Part shown: positions 39,922 through 50,765 of the stretch, in pieces
Position numbering within the stretch: position 1 is the first letter of the stretch
Layout: the number at the start of each line of letters is the position of its first letter
NCBI GenBank assembly: GCA_949358305.1
Contig: OX442314.1
Location: forward strand, 58,413,369-58,477,368
Source of the DNA: Strigamia acuminata
Taxonomy: Eukaryota; Arthropoda; Chilopoda; Geophilomorpha; Linotaeniidae
Reading direction: 5' to 3'
DNA: 64,000 nucleotides
Translations under genes and position numbers: made by a program
The notes under the pieces: model-generated
The model's input: the letters and a program-made list of their open reading frames with translations, nothing else
Database searches by the model: none
Told to the model about the DNA's origin: nothing

Positions 39922-40344
39922 CGTAACTGGCGTGTTTAGTGCCGAATTAGCGGTCGTATTTGAGGCCGTCTTTTGTATCGGAGACGCTGCTTTCGGACTG
40001 CCCACCTCGGTGTCGTGCGTTAGACGAGGCGATTGGTTACGGGATAAAACCTCGTTTCCGCTCGTCTCGCCGTCACGGTTAGAACGCGGCAGTTTGGAGT
40101 GAGATTGCTCTTCACCCCGCTCTGTCTCGTCCAATCGCTGCCTCGTCTCGGCGCGAGACGGGTGCGATGCCTCTGATGCGCTTCTACGATCGGGTTTAGG
40201 CTTACGCCGTTTTTGCCTCGCTTCGTGCGCTGAGGCTTTGGGTAAGGGACCTCCAGATCGCAAGTGATAGTCGGCGCCTTTACGACTGCCGGCTCTCTTG
40301 TTTGCGTCGGAGTCGGAATCTGTTACTCGGGTATTATCTGCCAT
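39922..40344 (-). CDS. G3 gag, N-terminal part (separated by C1)
   Basis: 141 codons from the ATG at 40344 (MADNTRVTDSDSD), charged and Ser/Arg-rich, up to the CGTAA duplication of C1. Removing C1 and one duplication copy restores the frame exactly (423 nt, phase 0), so C1 is what disables this G3 copy. Confidence 0.85.
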
Positions 40345-40398
40345 TTCTTGCTTTGGGTATGATGTAATCACAGGTTAGAATCAGTTATTCAACTTGAT

Positions 40399-40416
40399 CC
40401 CGGACAGGCCCCCACG
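40399..40416 (-). other. G3 primer-binding site
   Basis: On the minus strand TGGGGGCCTGTCCGGGAT follows the 5' LTR after CG, as in G2. Confidence 0.75.
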
Positions 40417-41435
40417 TGTCGCGCTCAACTCTAACCGTCGCTAACTCGTGGGTTGATTACTTAATTCGACTAACTCACTACCGCTTTGCTCAAGCGGTTT
40501 ACCCAAAGAAATGATTACACAGATATAAAAGGTAAAATATAATATAGATTTATTCTGTGGGACAATGTACAGATATATCTTATATATATATATATATAAA
40601 AGGTAGGTAAAAGGTAAATCGGAATGGGTGAAGGGAAATGGAAAGGTAAAGGTATGATGAAAGCTGGCTGGAATCGGCGAGGTCGTCTGTTGTCTCGGTC
40701 GTGTCCAAGATGGCGTCCTCGTTGTGGCAACGTGGTGTCGTCTTGGGCCGGCGTGGCAATATGGCGTCCTCGGCTCGTCTCTGGCTGGTCCTTCGGGCTC
40801 ACGCTGGTCGGGCGCGAGTGAATGCTTAGTTAAAAGGCTTACTTCGGTCTGTTGTCTAGGTTTTTGTGTGGTGTCCGGCGATCACACAGCGGCGGACTCT
40901 TCTGGCTCCCGGCGGTCACACAGCGGCGGGAACGCTCGTCGTGGTTTAACTGCAGTTTAGGCTTGTGCGACCGTTTGTCTGCACAACTCGCTAAACTGGA
41001 GTGGTTTTTACTATTTCTAGCTGGTGTGCTAAAATAGTGTGGTAATCTTATCTCGCAGGTTACTCTGCGGAGTTTGACACTGACCAAACGTACTCACGGT
41101 AAATTGTCCTTTGTCCTTGGTCAATCCCAGTATATTTACTTGGGCCTGATCTTGTAGGACGACGGGTTTACGTGTGTTTCTCGTTTGATGGTTGTGTTGG
41201 TTCTGCCCGCTCAGTGCAAGGCACATTCCTTTGCACAAAGCGGGGTTGACAGGTGACCGGAATCACCCAATGGTGGGGTGGACGAGCCATCCCCACTCCC
41301 TCAGGGCAGACGCCTGTCCATTGACTAGATGTCAATGCACTGAGGGAAGGGAGACGCGCTTGCGGCTCCCCTTACACCCGAAACGAGGTCACGAGAGAAA
41401 CTCTTCGTTGACCCCGGTCCAGTCGGGTCACAACA
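40417..41435 (-). repeat. G3 5' LTR
   Basis: 1019 bp, indistinguishable by eye from 24120-25138. Confidence 0.92.
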
Positions 41436-41439
41436 ACCC

Positions 41440-41612
41440 TAGACAACCAGAAGCCACGTGTAAGACTGCCGTGCAGCAACAAATCGTATCCGCCGACAAG
41501 GATCCGAGACCACAACATTGTTAAGTATTATTGTAATATTACAGTGTTCAATAAAAAGGTTATTATTGTAAGATATTGTGTAAGTTTATTTACCGGAATC
41601 AAGGTTACGACA
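41440..41612 (+). repeat. G2 3' LTR, right part
   Basis: The remaining 173 bp of the LTR resume after G3 and its ACCC duplication and end GGTTACGACA, followed by the CATG target duplication. Confidence 0.9.
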
Positions 41613-41616
41613 CATG

Positions 41617-42400
41617 TTGTATCATAAATAGCGCAGGAAACAGAGGAAAAATTAAAATAACAAGTGAAAATGAGCGCAAAATTAGATCGATGGATTAGAA
41701 AAGAGATTGGCCGATTTGAGCGAAATGATCGGCGAATATGATCGACGAAAGCAGCAAGATTTAGTATTATTAAAATTTAGCTCACCTCACCAGATTTTAT
41801 TGGTTTTTTTTTTAATTTTCTAGGAAAAAAATTAAATGTCAATTTGAAATGGATAATGCGCCACTGGCCAAAGCGGTCAGTTGCATCCTAGAAAAGGAGT
41901 CGAGCCTCAACGTGCATCAACTGAAAATAACAAAGCGAAAACAAACAAACATGACTATGATGGTCAAGTTATTAAATTTAATTCTAATTAAACAGAATAC
42001 ATGTGAATGCTTGATGTTTGATTTTAATGACTTCTGTACAGTCAATATCATTAACGACAGGGTTCATCAAGCATGCGTTTTATCCCAACTGCATTTTTGA
42101 ATTGTTCTCCTTAATTGAATTTAATTCAATTTTCCGCCAATTTGTCTTAGTTTTGTCAATTCATCACCATTTTCTCAAGCTTTGTCTAGCGTTTGAAAAG
42201 TCCGAACGGACATGTTCTATTTTCAATTATTCCAGTTAATGCTTGACATTTGTAATTAGTGCAGTATCGGAGAACGAATCAGCAGTTTGGAGAGACCTTG
42301 CCGCCAATTGGAATTAAATATTTAAATCCTATAATCAGGTAAAGCAAAACCATTCTTGGATTTGTCTAATATCTAATACTTCGTATTTAATACGTATCAA
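41617..42400. other. unclassified AT-rich DNA
   Basis: No domain-bearing frame. A 23-codon ATG frame at 41670 (MSAKLDRWIRKEIG) is too short to call. Confidence 0.3.
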
Positions 42401-42404
42401 TTGA

Positions 42405-42900
42405 ACCTTTTTTTTCACAACGAGTATAGCGGGTGAGGAAATTGTCGTCCACATAAAAGCGAATGTTCAATATAAGTGGGATCTCAAGAATTGGACAAGA
42501 CAGAATTGTAAAACATGGGGCCCGTAACCATGCCTTGAATAACTCCACGATCGGAGGGGAAAAGAGTGCAAGAGTTGTCATGTGAAATGTGGAGAGTGCG
42601 ACCAGCGAAGTATGAAGAGATGAGGGACCAATTGACTGGTTGCAAGGAGAGTTTAAGACGTAAGAGTCGGTTGGGGCGTCGAAGGCTTTAGAAACGTCCG
42701 TTTTGGCAATATGAAGAAATTGTTGGCGGTCACAGCAGAGAACGATTTTGAAGTAGATAATGTGAAGAGCGCTCGAGCCAGGTTTAGAACCATACCGTTG
42801 AGGGGGAGTGGTTAACGAGTTTGAGGCAGATTTGTATGAGTATGCAGTGGTCAGCCAAAGGATTTATTTTTAATCTTTACATTCGAGTTCAATTTTTAAC
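42405..42900 (-). pseudogene. non-LTR retrotransposon RT fragment, copy 1
   Basis: Minus-strand pieces in shifted frames read IAKTDVSKAFDAPTDSYVLN, the RT motif with the first catalytic Asp, and FYVDDNFL, which resembles the second catalytic box. Its sequence is plainly related to 44472-44849. The wording DVSKAFD..H..L..L suits R2-like or similar endonuclease-type elements. It is broken by frameshifts. Confidence 0.5.
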
Positions 42901-42939
42901 ATTTTTCATCGTTATACAGTAAAAGTCTACAATTATTGT

Positions 42940-43315
42940 GAACTTTTCAGGCGTCAATTTTTTTGATTGGCTTTCTGTACTTACAGTTTTAAGTTGCGCT
43001 TCGTGGATTCGCAGCACTTTATGAGTTCTAACTGGACAGCAATGCACTGTATTGAAGTTGTCTGTTGGATGAGTAATTTAAAATTAATGACAACTTAAAT
43101 AAATTATCACAAAGACATGAGTCACAATAATTGAAGACTTGATTATAACTAATCACCAGTTGAATGTCAGAAAAGCAACCATTAAAATGTTTTGAAAGAC
43201 GTTCGCCAGACAAAATAATTATGTTTAATAACTATGTTCACATTTCTTCTCCGAACATGTTGTTGGAAATTTCTATTGACATTTTTGGTGTCAACATATA
43301 CTACCAATGGTGATT
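42940..43315. repeat. dispersed repeat R1, copy 3 (partial)
   Basis: Matches the central part of R1 (GACAACTTAAATAA, ATTATAACTAATCACCAGTTG). The splice-like bounded segment is 42985-43061. It is interrupted on the right by the MULE; beyond 44372 a weak R1-like match (ATTTCTGTTGAATTGTTTTTT) resumes. Confidence 0.55.
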
Positions 43316-43324
43316 AAATGATTT

Positions 43325-43525
43325 GGCAACAAATTATTCCCCCCCATTTTTGGTTCATTTACCCCCCAAGAATGATTTAATTTGCCCCCGCTCAATCCAC
43401 CCCCAATTAAAGTTTGGCACTCCCCTAACGTTTGAGCCCCCTAATAAGTTCGTTTTCCCCAAACGGATTTTCCCCCAATTATTTTCCCACGTATTCCATG
43501 TTTTTTACAACGTACCCCAATGTCA
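43325..43525. repeat. MULE left terminal inverted repeat
   Basis: About 200 bp with at least ten C-runs. Its reverse complement aligns with 44165-44362, including CCCCCAATTAAAGTTT, CCCCCTAA and AACGTACCCCAA. Confidence 0.65.
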
Positions 43526-43534
43526 CGGGGCATT

Positions 43535-44137
43535 TTAAAGGGGCACCTTGTACGAATAACGGACTGGAAGCGACTAACAACAGCATAAAAACACAAGAAA
43601 CATTGCGGGAAAGACTTCCAATAGACATCTTCATCGGTAAACTAAGAGAATTGGTTAGGTGTTGTAGAAAGGAATGAAGAATCCGTTAATGTGAAAAAGT
43701 TTGCCGAGACACCATCTGTTTTGTTGAAGCATTACACAGACGGCTATAACTGGAAAAGAAGTCAACCAAGTGTGATTGTCCGGTCAACGGATCATCTAAA
43801 GTCATACTACATCACCCCGAATGGACAACCTGGCTTAAATGACAACACCATTGACACATACTTGCGTCAAGAACAACGAAAAAGCTGGCGCCGATTTGAG
43901 TCATACATCCAGTCAAGAAGTCGTTTGAGGCACGTAAGGATTGCTAATGATGACTGGAGCGCTGGGACTTGCACATGCCCTGTGTTTGCCAAGATTTACA
44001 TCTGCAAACACATCATAGGGATTGCAGTTATTGAGAATCTGCTTGTTGTTCCACCAGAGGCAAAGAATGTTCCTCTCGGCCAGAAGCGAAAACGCGAACG
44101 CCCAGCGAAAGCAAAGAGAGCCTTGTGTTCCCAATGA
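43535..44137 (+). pseudogene. MULE transposase C-terminal fragment with SWIM zinc finger
   Basis: Two frames joined by a shift near 43655. The first reads TNNGLEATNNSIKTQETLRE and RLPIDIFIGKL, the end of the MULE transposase domain. The second contains the SWIM finger CTCPVFAKIYICKH (CxC..CxH) and a basic tail. The DDE catalytic core is missing, so this copy cannot mobilise itself. Confidence 0.7.
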
Positions 44138-44164
44138 AAAGAAAATTGCAGAAAAATATTAAGT

Positions 44165-44362
44165 GTTGGGGTACATTGGAAAAAACTTGGGGTACGTTGG
44201 ATAATAATTGGGGAAAAATTCGTTGGGGAAAAATAAATTTACTTGGGGGATAAACAGTTAGGGGGCTAATAAACTTTAATTGGGGGTGTTTGGAGTGGGG
44301 ATAAGTAAAATCATAATTGGGGGTTAAGTGAGTTGAAGATCTGGGGTGTTTAAATCATAGCC
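44165..44362. repeat. MULE right terminal inverted repeat
   Basis: About 200 bp with at least ten G-runs of four or five, potentially G-quadruplex forming, the partner of the left arm. Confidence 0.65.
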
Positions 44363-44471
44363 AAATGATTTTTATATTTCTGTTGAATTGTTTTTTACCA
44401 GACTGAATCCAAGACTAAAGTTAAAATTACTTTTCGATCAATGAATAGAAATGCAATTTCTGCAATTTCTA

Positions 44472-44849
44472 TTAATTTTTAACCATGCCCTGAAAAGGAG
44501 TGCCAGAATTGTCATGTGAAATGTGGAGAGTGCAACAAGCGAAGTACGAAGAGATGAGTTTATTGGCTGAGGGGCCAATTGACTGCTTGCAGAGAGAGTT
44601 CAAGACGTAAGAGTGGGTTGGGGTGTCGAAGGCTTTAGAAACGTCCGTTTTGGCAATATAAAGAAATTGTTGGCGGTCACGGCAGAGAACGATTTTGAAG
44701 TAGATAATGTGAAGATCGCTCGAGCCAGGTTTAGAACCGTACCGTTGAGGGGGAGTGGTTAACGAGTGTGAGGCGGATTTGCATAAGAATGCAGTGGTCA
44801 GCCAAAGGATTTCTTTTGAATCTTTACCTTCAAGTTCAACTTTTACCAT
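44472..44849 (-). pseudogene. non-LTR retrotransposon RT fragment, copy 2
   Basis: The 125-codon frame includes FLYIAKTDVSKAFDTPTHSY and ISSYFACCTL, the early RT motifs. It pairs with copy 1 about 2 kb to the left; both are minus strand. Lack of the rest of the RT and of an endonuclease marks it as a relic. Confidence 0.55.
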
Positions 44850-45701
44850 TTTTCATCGTTATATAAATCTACAGGTCTAATCTTTGTGTCATTGTCAGAC
44901 TATGCGAATGAACGTATTGAATTTGAAAACGTGTTGATCAAACACCAATGTTTCAGCTGCTCAAAATAATCCAGAACTAAAGCAGGAAGTGCAAGTTTTA
45001 ACATAATTGGGACATTTTTACAACGGTAATAATTACTCAAATAATTACTCAGACATTGTATTGGAAATTAAGTTTATTTCCTAATTTGTCTTCCCAATGT
45101 GCGATAACCAAGAAGACAAAAACAGCGAACGATATGCTGGTTTAGTAAACCATAAGGAAATGATCCAAACTCAGAATAGTTGTAATCTAATTTTAATTTT
45201 TTTCTAAAAAGCAATCTAACATTTAGCCTTGACCAACTGTGCATGAATCGATGTGGAGAGTGGAGAACCGATCAAAGCGTGTGCGCCAAACTACCAGCAG
45301 GCGTAGTGGCTACAGTTGTATCGAACGTGTGTGAATGTAAAACTAATATCGTGTATTAAATGCGATCAATTAAACCAATCTTACAAATCCACACTTTAAA
45401 AGGTCGAAAATTCTTATTAAAAATATATATTTATTATCGTGCGGTTTCTTAACTCACAATCTAAAATGAAAATTGGAATTCGGGGAATGCTGCGGGATTG
45501 AGTTTTACAACAGGTCAGATCCGCAGCTTGTCGGAATTGGCTGTCATTTATAACGTATATTTTTCTCAAATTGAACATCAAACATGAATGGATTTCACAT
45601 GGGACTGGGGATAATCATCTCGAGTAAACTTCTAGACCTATCTAACACTCAATTTTGTGTATTTTTTTCACCCATTTGTTGAACATTTGTTGATATTTGT
45701 G
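44850..45701. other. unclassified AT-rich DNA
   Basis: No gene or known repeat recognised. Confidence 0.3.
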
Positions 45702-46512
45702 CTACTATGGGGAAGGAGGGAGCTGAGTACTAATGCAGGGAGTAGAGAAGAGAGTGTTTGTGGTAGCCAGCGAGAGCAGTCATTCTCTGCATTGTTCCAT
45801 CTTCTTTCCTGTTCCCAACTGCGACGCTCAGTGGTGTGATGTTGGACCCACTACAGCCTCCATGGTTATTACGGCAAAACAGCAAAGCTTACCGAGCCTG
45901 TCACCTCTGGGGATAACCTTTCTGTCGGTTGCTGTGTGGCGTGTCCAAGAGGCACAGCCAGCATGTGGGTTAAACAAGGGAACTCCTACCCATAGACAAC
46001 AGACTACAGGTCACCAATTTTCCAATTCTTGTCAACTTTTAAGATGTCAATTTTTTTATTAGCTTTCTGTACTTACAGTTTGAAGTTGCGATTAATGGAA
46101 TTGCGACGTTTGATGTGTTCGTATTGCCACTGCAATGCAGTATATTGATGTTGTGTCTGTTGAAAGAGAAATTTAAAATTAATGACAACTTAAATAATTT
46201 ATCACAAAGACTTGATTATAACTAATCACCAGTTGAATGTCAGAAAAGCAACCATTAAAATGTTTTGAATGTTCGTCAGACAAAATAATTATGTTTAATA
46301 ACTGTGTTCACATTTCTTCTCCGAACATGTTGAAAATTTTTATTGACAATTTTGGTGAATGGTGAACCAACTAATATTTGCAAATACTTTTTATGGGTTT
46401 TGGAAGCAAATGAATTTCAGATTTCTGTTGATTTTTTAAAAATATTTTTGAGGTTGCTGATGTATTTAAATAAATGCTTTCAAGTGCAGCAAAATTTAAT
46501 TTTTTTTTTACT
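45702..46512. repeat. dispersed repeat R1, copy 2
   Basis: The best full-length partner of copy 1. The splice-bounded segment on the minus strand (46077-46156, 80 nt) is open in one frame as TQHQYTALQWQYEHIKRR followed by NSINRNFK. Confidence 0.6.
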
Positions 46513-49500
46513 TTACTCTTATGCGATGATGTCGCTTCCGTGTTGATTTATACATACCGGTAAACCGACCTATAGTAATAAAGTACCGTATCGCCTCGTT
46601 TAAACGCCCGGGCGTTGGTTTTTGTTTTGTATTACAACATTTATTTAGAATACTAAAGTGAATTTTAGAATATTAAAATCTTTATTCGTGAATTACTGTA
46701 ATTGAGAGTTGTGATTGTGAGTATTATCACATACCGATACATGAATAATTTGTGTTAACTTATTAGTGATTGAATATGTAAATATGGATATTGGGCGAAG
46801 ATTTTGAGCAAAGACATAAGTGTGCAAATCAATTATTTTAAATTGCTTATTTTAATTTTGTGTGAAATGAAGAAAACGTCTGGTTCAATTTCTGTGCACA
46901 TGCAACACTAACATGAGTAGAATTTAGAAAAATGTTTGCAAAAATGTGCTAAATGTGCCCAACATTAATCTGTTTATTGCACATTACGGATTATTTGGTG
47001 CGAATGCTATAACATGAATTAATATCAGGCAGTAATATGAGGTTACCTTAATAACAATATACATTTTATGCTAATAAGTGGTAGTCGGAAAAAGACCTAT
47101 TTAAGTTTTCGTGTAATCAAAAGAATATACAGTACGCTGCATTTGTAAGTATGATTTATGAATTTCTTAAGAATACAGAGCTAGGGCTTGGGCCACCCTG
47201 AGCATTGGTTTGTGTTGGCAGTTCCTATAGTCTTGAATTTGTTCAAAATTAATTTCCATTATTGCTTGTTGAATATTATTAAATATTAATCTTTCGTCTT
47301 ACCGTCTATTTCTGTCAATTCCGTGTTACTCAGCTTATAATCGGTCGTTCTCCAACTCAAGTTGTTGTGACCTCTAATGTTACTTTAAAAAAATATGGTC
47401 GCTACGGTTGCCAAGACGGGTCTTATCAAACTATTCTCACCAATAAATGCTAAAAGGGAAGAAATATTAATGTTTCTATTAACATTCCTTTCCAAAACTA
47501 ATCCTGTTAATGAAATACACTTGTTTACTTTAAAATGACTATTCCTTTTATTCGGGGTGTAAAGGGGTTAATTTTACACATAATCTATAAATTATATAAG
47601 ACTATTTCGAAATAATAACGAATGTTAGTAATAATAGAAAATGAAATAATATGCTCCGGCGACGTGGCTGACTTGACAACGTCGTACGTCTCTTCTGTTG
47701 CAAACGGCAACCTACTTACTGCTCTCCGCGACGGCTGGCTGATTGGAGAATTTCTCGGGCTTGAGAAATTCCGTAGGCGGTCGGTCGTCGTTACGTTCCG
47801 GCAACGTCTCACAATTCGGGTCCCGTGGTGGTTCCTTAAACTGTGGCGGCGTCAAGTCTCGTCCTCGTCTTTCACCGTGAATCTCGTGTAAACACTCGAC
47901 TCCTTCTTGATTGTACGCTCAAGGATAAGCGCCCGCTTGTTGAAGTACAAGGCTAAAACTTCCTTGCTCTGAGTGCAAAGATAAACTCCCTTCTTGGGTG
48001 AACCAAGATGGCGTCCTACTTCTCAAAATATCTTAACTCAAGCTGTCTGCTTGAGCAAGACAAAATCTCAACCAAAGAGTTCCTCTTGGCAAGACCAATC
48101 TAGCTATCCTATCTGGAGTAGCAAGACAAATACCTAGCTGTTTTGACCTGAACAGCAAGGTGAATCCAAGCACATTAGTGCAGAATAATCACAATCATAG
48201 AATTACTGGGTTTGAGAAAACACTGGAGCAAAATATGACATGACTTATCTGGTTGAATGGGAGACTTGAACTGAAGTTGGGAAGCAATTTTCCCACAATC
48301 CAGTGGTTGAATTGCACCACAACTCCTTATGAGAAAGGTGGATTGCCACATAGCTCCCATCCAGGGAGCAGGATGCACATCCTGTGCACCGTCCAGGGCT
48401 GGTTGCCGTGACACCCAAACAGGTGGTCCAGTGTTTCATCATCAAACAAAGCCCCGGTTCCTTGGTGATTCCAGCATATTAGGTAATTATGTGTAATTAA
48501 ATAAATCAAGAGATCAGATTTATATATGAAACAAAACATAGCAATATTTATTCTATTTTAATACACTGGCTAAATATTGGGTATAAAAACTGGTTGATTT
48601 TCCTCAGATAGTTGTCACGATTTGCATAATCCACTAAATACTTAGAAACACTTTACAACACCCAGATAAATAAATATAGAAGGAATGATTGATTGTTCTG
48701 CAAAAACTCCAATGATTACTCTCATAGTTCGCAGTTTTTGTCCAATAAACATGACAATGATAATAAAACACATAAACGTTCTCCTCAACCCTTTTGGTGC
48801 CTGACTGGCCACCACAAAGTTTGGGCGTGGTCACTCATCCCCAATAAACGGTAAGAACTACTAATTAGATTCTGTTCGTACAATAAACATTTTAAAAACG
48901 TACGAGGGGTTTTCGGGTCGGTTCTTGTCGGTTCTGTCATTTTCATGGTGACTGGGATCTTCCTTCTTGCTGTATTTGTGTTCGATTGCTCTATCACTGC
49001 TTAGTCCGCCATTTGCATTCACCGATGTATTACGGAAGCTCATTTGTTATTTTTTTTTGCCATTTCTCGCCATTTATTGACGTTTGTGCACATACTGTAA
49101 TGTCTTTTAACATAAAACATATTTCTCGATTTCTGAGCACAAATATCACGTTTTACATTAAAATTATTTGTATGCATTGCGACTTAAAAAATATGAAAAA
49201 AAATTAAATTTTATTCGTTATTCCTGTTGCAGAATGTGGTGTTCCATCGGGTTTTCCCACTACCACACCCCGAAAGCATGAACAGTCAACACGGATCACA
49301 TTGTTTGACACAAAAGTTATTTAAGTGAAGAGAATTGAAAAGTTATGACGCATATAATTCAACCAATCCGCAACCGCACACTAGCTGAGCTCTTATTGGC
49401 TATATCCCTTCTTTATCATTCCACTTCCGTTAGCGCCATTTGTTCGTTGAGGACAGCTTCGTTCTGCAAATCGTAAGTTTCTGTCATTTATCTTCAAAAT

Positions 49501-49800
49501 CCTTTAGCATCGAATTCATTTGTGTGTAATTTTATGTTCATTAGGTTCGTAGTGATGTAATTTCGGTGTTAAAACGTTATTTTCTATCCTAGATTGCTCG
49601 TGTCGCCATTTCCAAGCGGACCACGCGACCGATTGCAGCAATTTATTCCAAGCGGTTGAAACGACAGCGATGAAAATATCCCGCATCCATTCAAGTAAAT
49701 TTATCGATCTTTTTATCGTTTTATTTTCCAAAGTTTGAAATGGGGGCAGCAAATCCAACTCTCTACCTCCTCGTGGTTGCCCCCGGACCACTGGACTCGT
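46513..49800. other. unclassified region, mostly AT-rich
   Basis: No long coding frame. 47640-48170 is GC-richer and, on the minus strand, leads into AATAAA-bearing AT-rich DNA; this resembles an old LTR but I found no partner or duplication. Minus-strand 48270-48480 has short frames resembling one WD40-like repeat (GNQPWTVHRM, SLDGSYVAIHLS) in two frames, too weak to call. Confidence 0.3.
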
Positions 49801-49878
49801 TCCGGTTGGTACTAAGTGAGAGCTCTGGTGTTTGAAATTTCTGTGCTGGTTTATATTTCACACGAACCAGTGAGTCAA

Positions 49879-50075
49879 TATGGTTCTGTTAGTCTGCATT
49901 TCATAAATGAGTGTAGCATTTATCATACCAATGCGTACAATGTGGTTCTGTTCGTCTGCATTCTATAAATGAGTGTGGCATTTACCACACGGAACATTGG
50001 AGAAAGAATATTGGTTCTGTAAGACCGAATTCTCTTAAATGACAGCAGCATTTATCAGATGTAACATTTAATTCA
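49879..50075. repeat. imperfect tandem repeat, three units of 62-69 bp
   Basis: Each unit starts TGGTTCTGT (49881, 49943, 50012) and contains ATAAATGAGTGT(A/G)GCATTTA or a variant. Confidence 0.6.
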
Positions 50076-50454
50076 ATTTAATTGCTAGTTTGCGAGTCGA
50101 TTGGTATTTAGCTGGTGTACAGGTCTCAATTCGTTCTGTCTATTCCTTTGACAGTTTCATCGTGGTGATAAATTCGCTTTTAAAGAGTATGATTCTGTAT
50201 TGTAGGAAATTTAATCTATTTTTTCCATTTTCGTTTTAAAATCCCTGCATCTAATTGATTTATTTTCTTACAGTTTAAAGGTTTTAATATCCCACCAAAG
50301 GTCATATTTAATGCATCCATTTAAGCAATGCCTATTAAGCATATCTACATCAGAATAAGCTTTTTTGAGGCGCTCTGGAATTTTTTACATAGGATAATAT
50401 TTATGAACTGCAATTAATTTAATTGAAATTGAAAAATTGTGTGCCCTTTATCAC

Positions 50455-50577
50455 TCCTTGTTTTGTGATAAGGTCTGACTGGTAGGACGTTGGTTTTTCA
50501 CGTGTTTGTTTCTGAATCAGTTCTGCCGTTTGGAGCGAAGCAAATCCCTCACTCCAAATGCCTTCTCGTCAGGTGAC
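50455..50577 (-). mobile_element. LTR remnant of a G3-family element
   Basis: Words GTAGGACG, CGTGTTTGTTTCT, GTTCTGCC and TCAGGTGAC appear in the same order and spacing as in the G3 LTR near 24855-24965, with many changes. Confidence 0.5.
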
Positions 50578-50765
50578 ACCATCTCTTTTATCAGCCAGGC
50601 TGGCGGTGATTCCTTGCTGCATTTGAGAGGATGTGTATGTCTTTCCACACTAAATCGTTAATTTCGAAATTTATAAATTGGTCACCGCTTTTATTTCGTA
50701 AAATGCGGCCGTTCATGTCGAAAATATGCGCCATCATATGTTTATACGTGTTGGAAATCGTTAAA
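50578..50765 (-). pseudogene. G3-family pol C-terminal fragment
   Basis: The minus-strand frame reads SNTYKHMMAHIFDM and NDLVWKDIHILSNAA, nearly the same as the end of G3 pol (SSTYKHMMAHIFNM; NDLVWKDTHILSNAA). It adjoins the LTR remnant directly, so the third gene is absent in this relic. Confidence 0.75.

Larger units (their letters stand above)
24120..41435 (-). mobile_element. G3: Gypsy-type LTR element with a third large gene, interrupted by C1
   Basis: 1019-bp LTRs (24120-25138 and 40417-41435), by eye identical, are flanked by ACCC (24116-24119 and 41436-41439). Minus-strand order: 5' LTR, primer site, gag (split by C1), pol, 0.5-kb spacer, a small exon plus a 921-codon third gene, polypurine tract, 3' LTR. 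Without C1 it is about 13.5 kb, large for the family. Identical LTRs imply very recent insertion. Confidence 0.92.
19919..41612 (+). mobile_element. G2: gag-only LTR element, its 3' LTR split by G3
   Basis: The 631-bp 5' LTR (19919-20549) reappears as 23662-24119 plus 41440-41612 (458 + 173 = 631). The target duplication is CATG (19915-19918 and 41613-41616). Without the nest, G2 is about 4.4 kb. It encodes a complete gag and a short acidic reading frame but no protease, RT or integrase, so it is non-autonomous. Its LTRs differ at one noticed base. It shares the primer site with G3 and its gag is related to that of G3. Confidence 0.9.
43325..44362 (+). mobile_element. small MULE DNA transposon with long TIRs
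   Basis: 1038 bp flanked by the 9-bp duplication AAATGATTT (43316-43324 and 44363-44371), the length typical of Mutator-like elements. The ends (GGCAACAAATTATTCCCC on the left; GGCTATGATTTAAACACCCC on the right, reverse-complemented) open TIRs of about 200 bp that carry runs of 4-7 C (left) or G (right) every 15-25 bp. It contains a transposase C-terminal remnant. Confidence 0.75.

Noticed and set aside
46550-46640. GTACCGTATCGCC...CGCCCGGGCG motif resembling DNA-transposon ends
   Set aside because: Only one end visible; no inverted partner located.
47600-48170. Possible LTR on the minus strand (GC-rich promoter-like part, then AATAAA)
   Set aside because: No matching partner, no clear TG..CA ends and no target duplication found.
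48175-48539. WD40-like words in overlapping minus-strand frames
   Set aside because: Only one repeat-length match, split over two frames with no flanking repeats; could be chance or a very old pseudogene.
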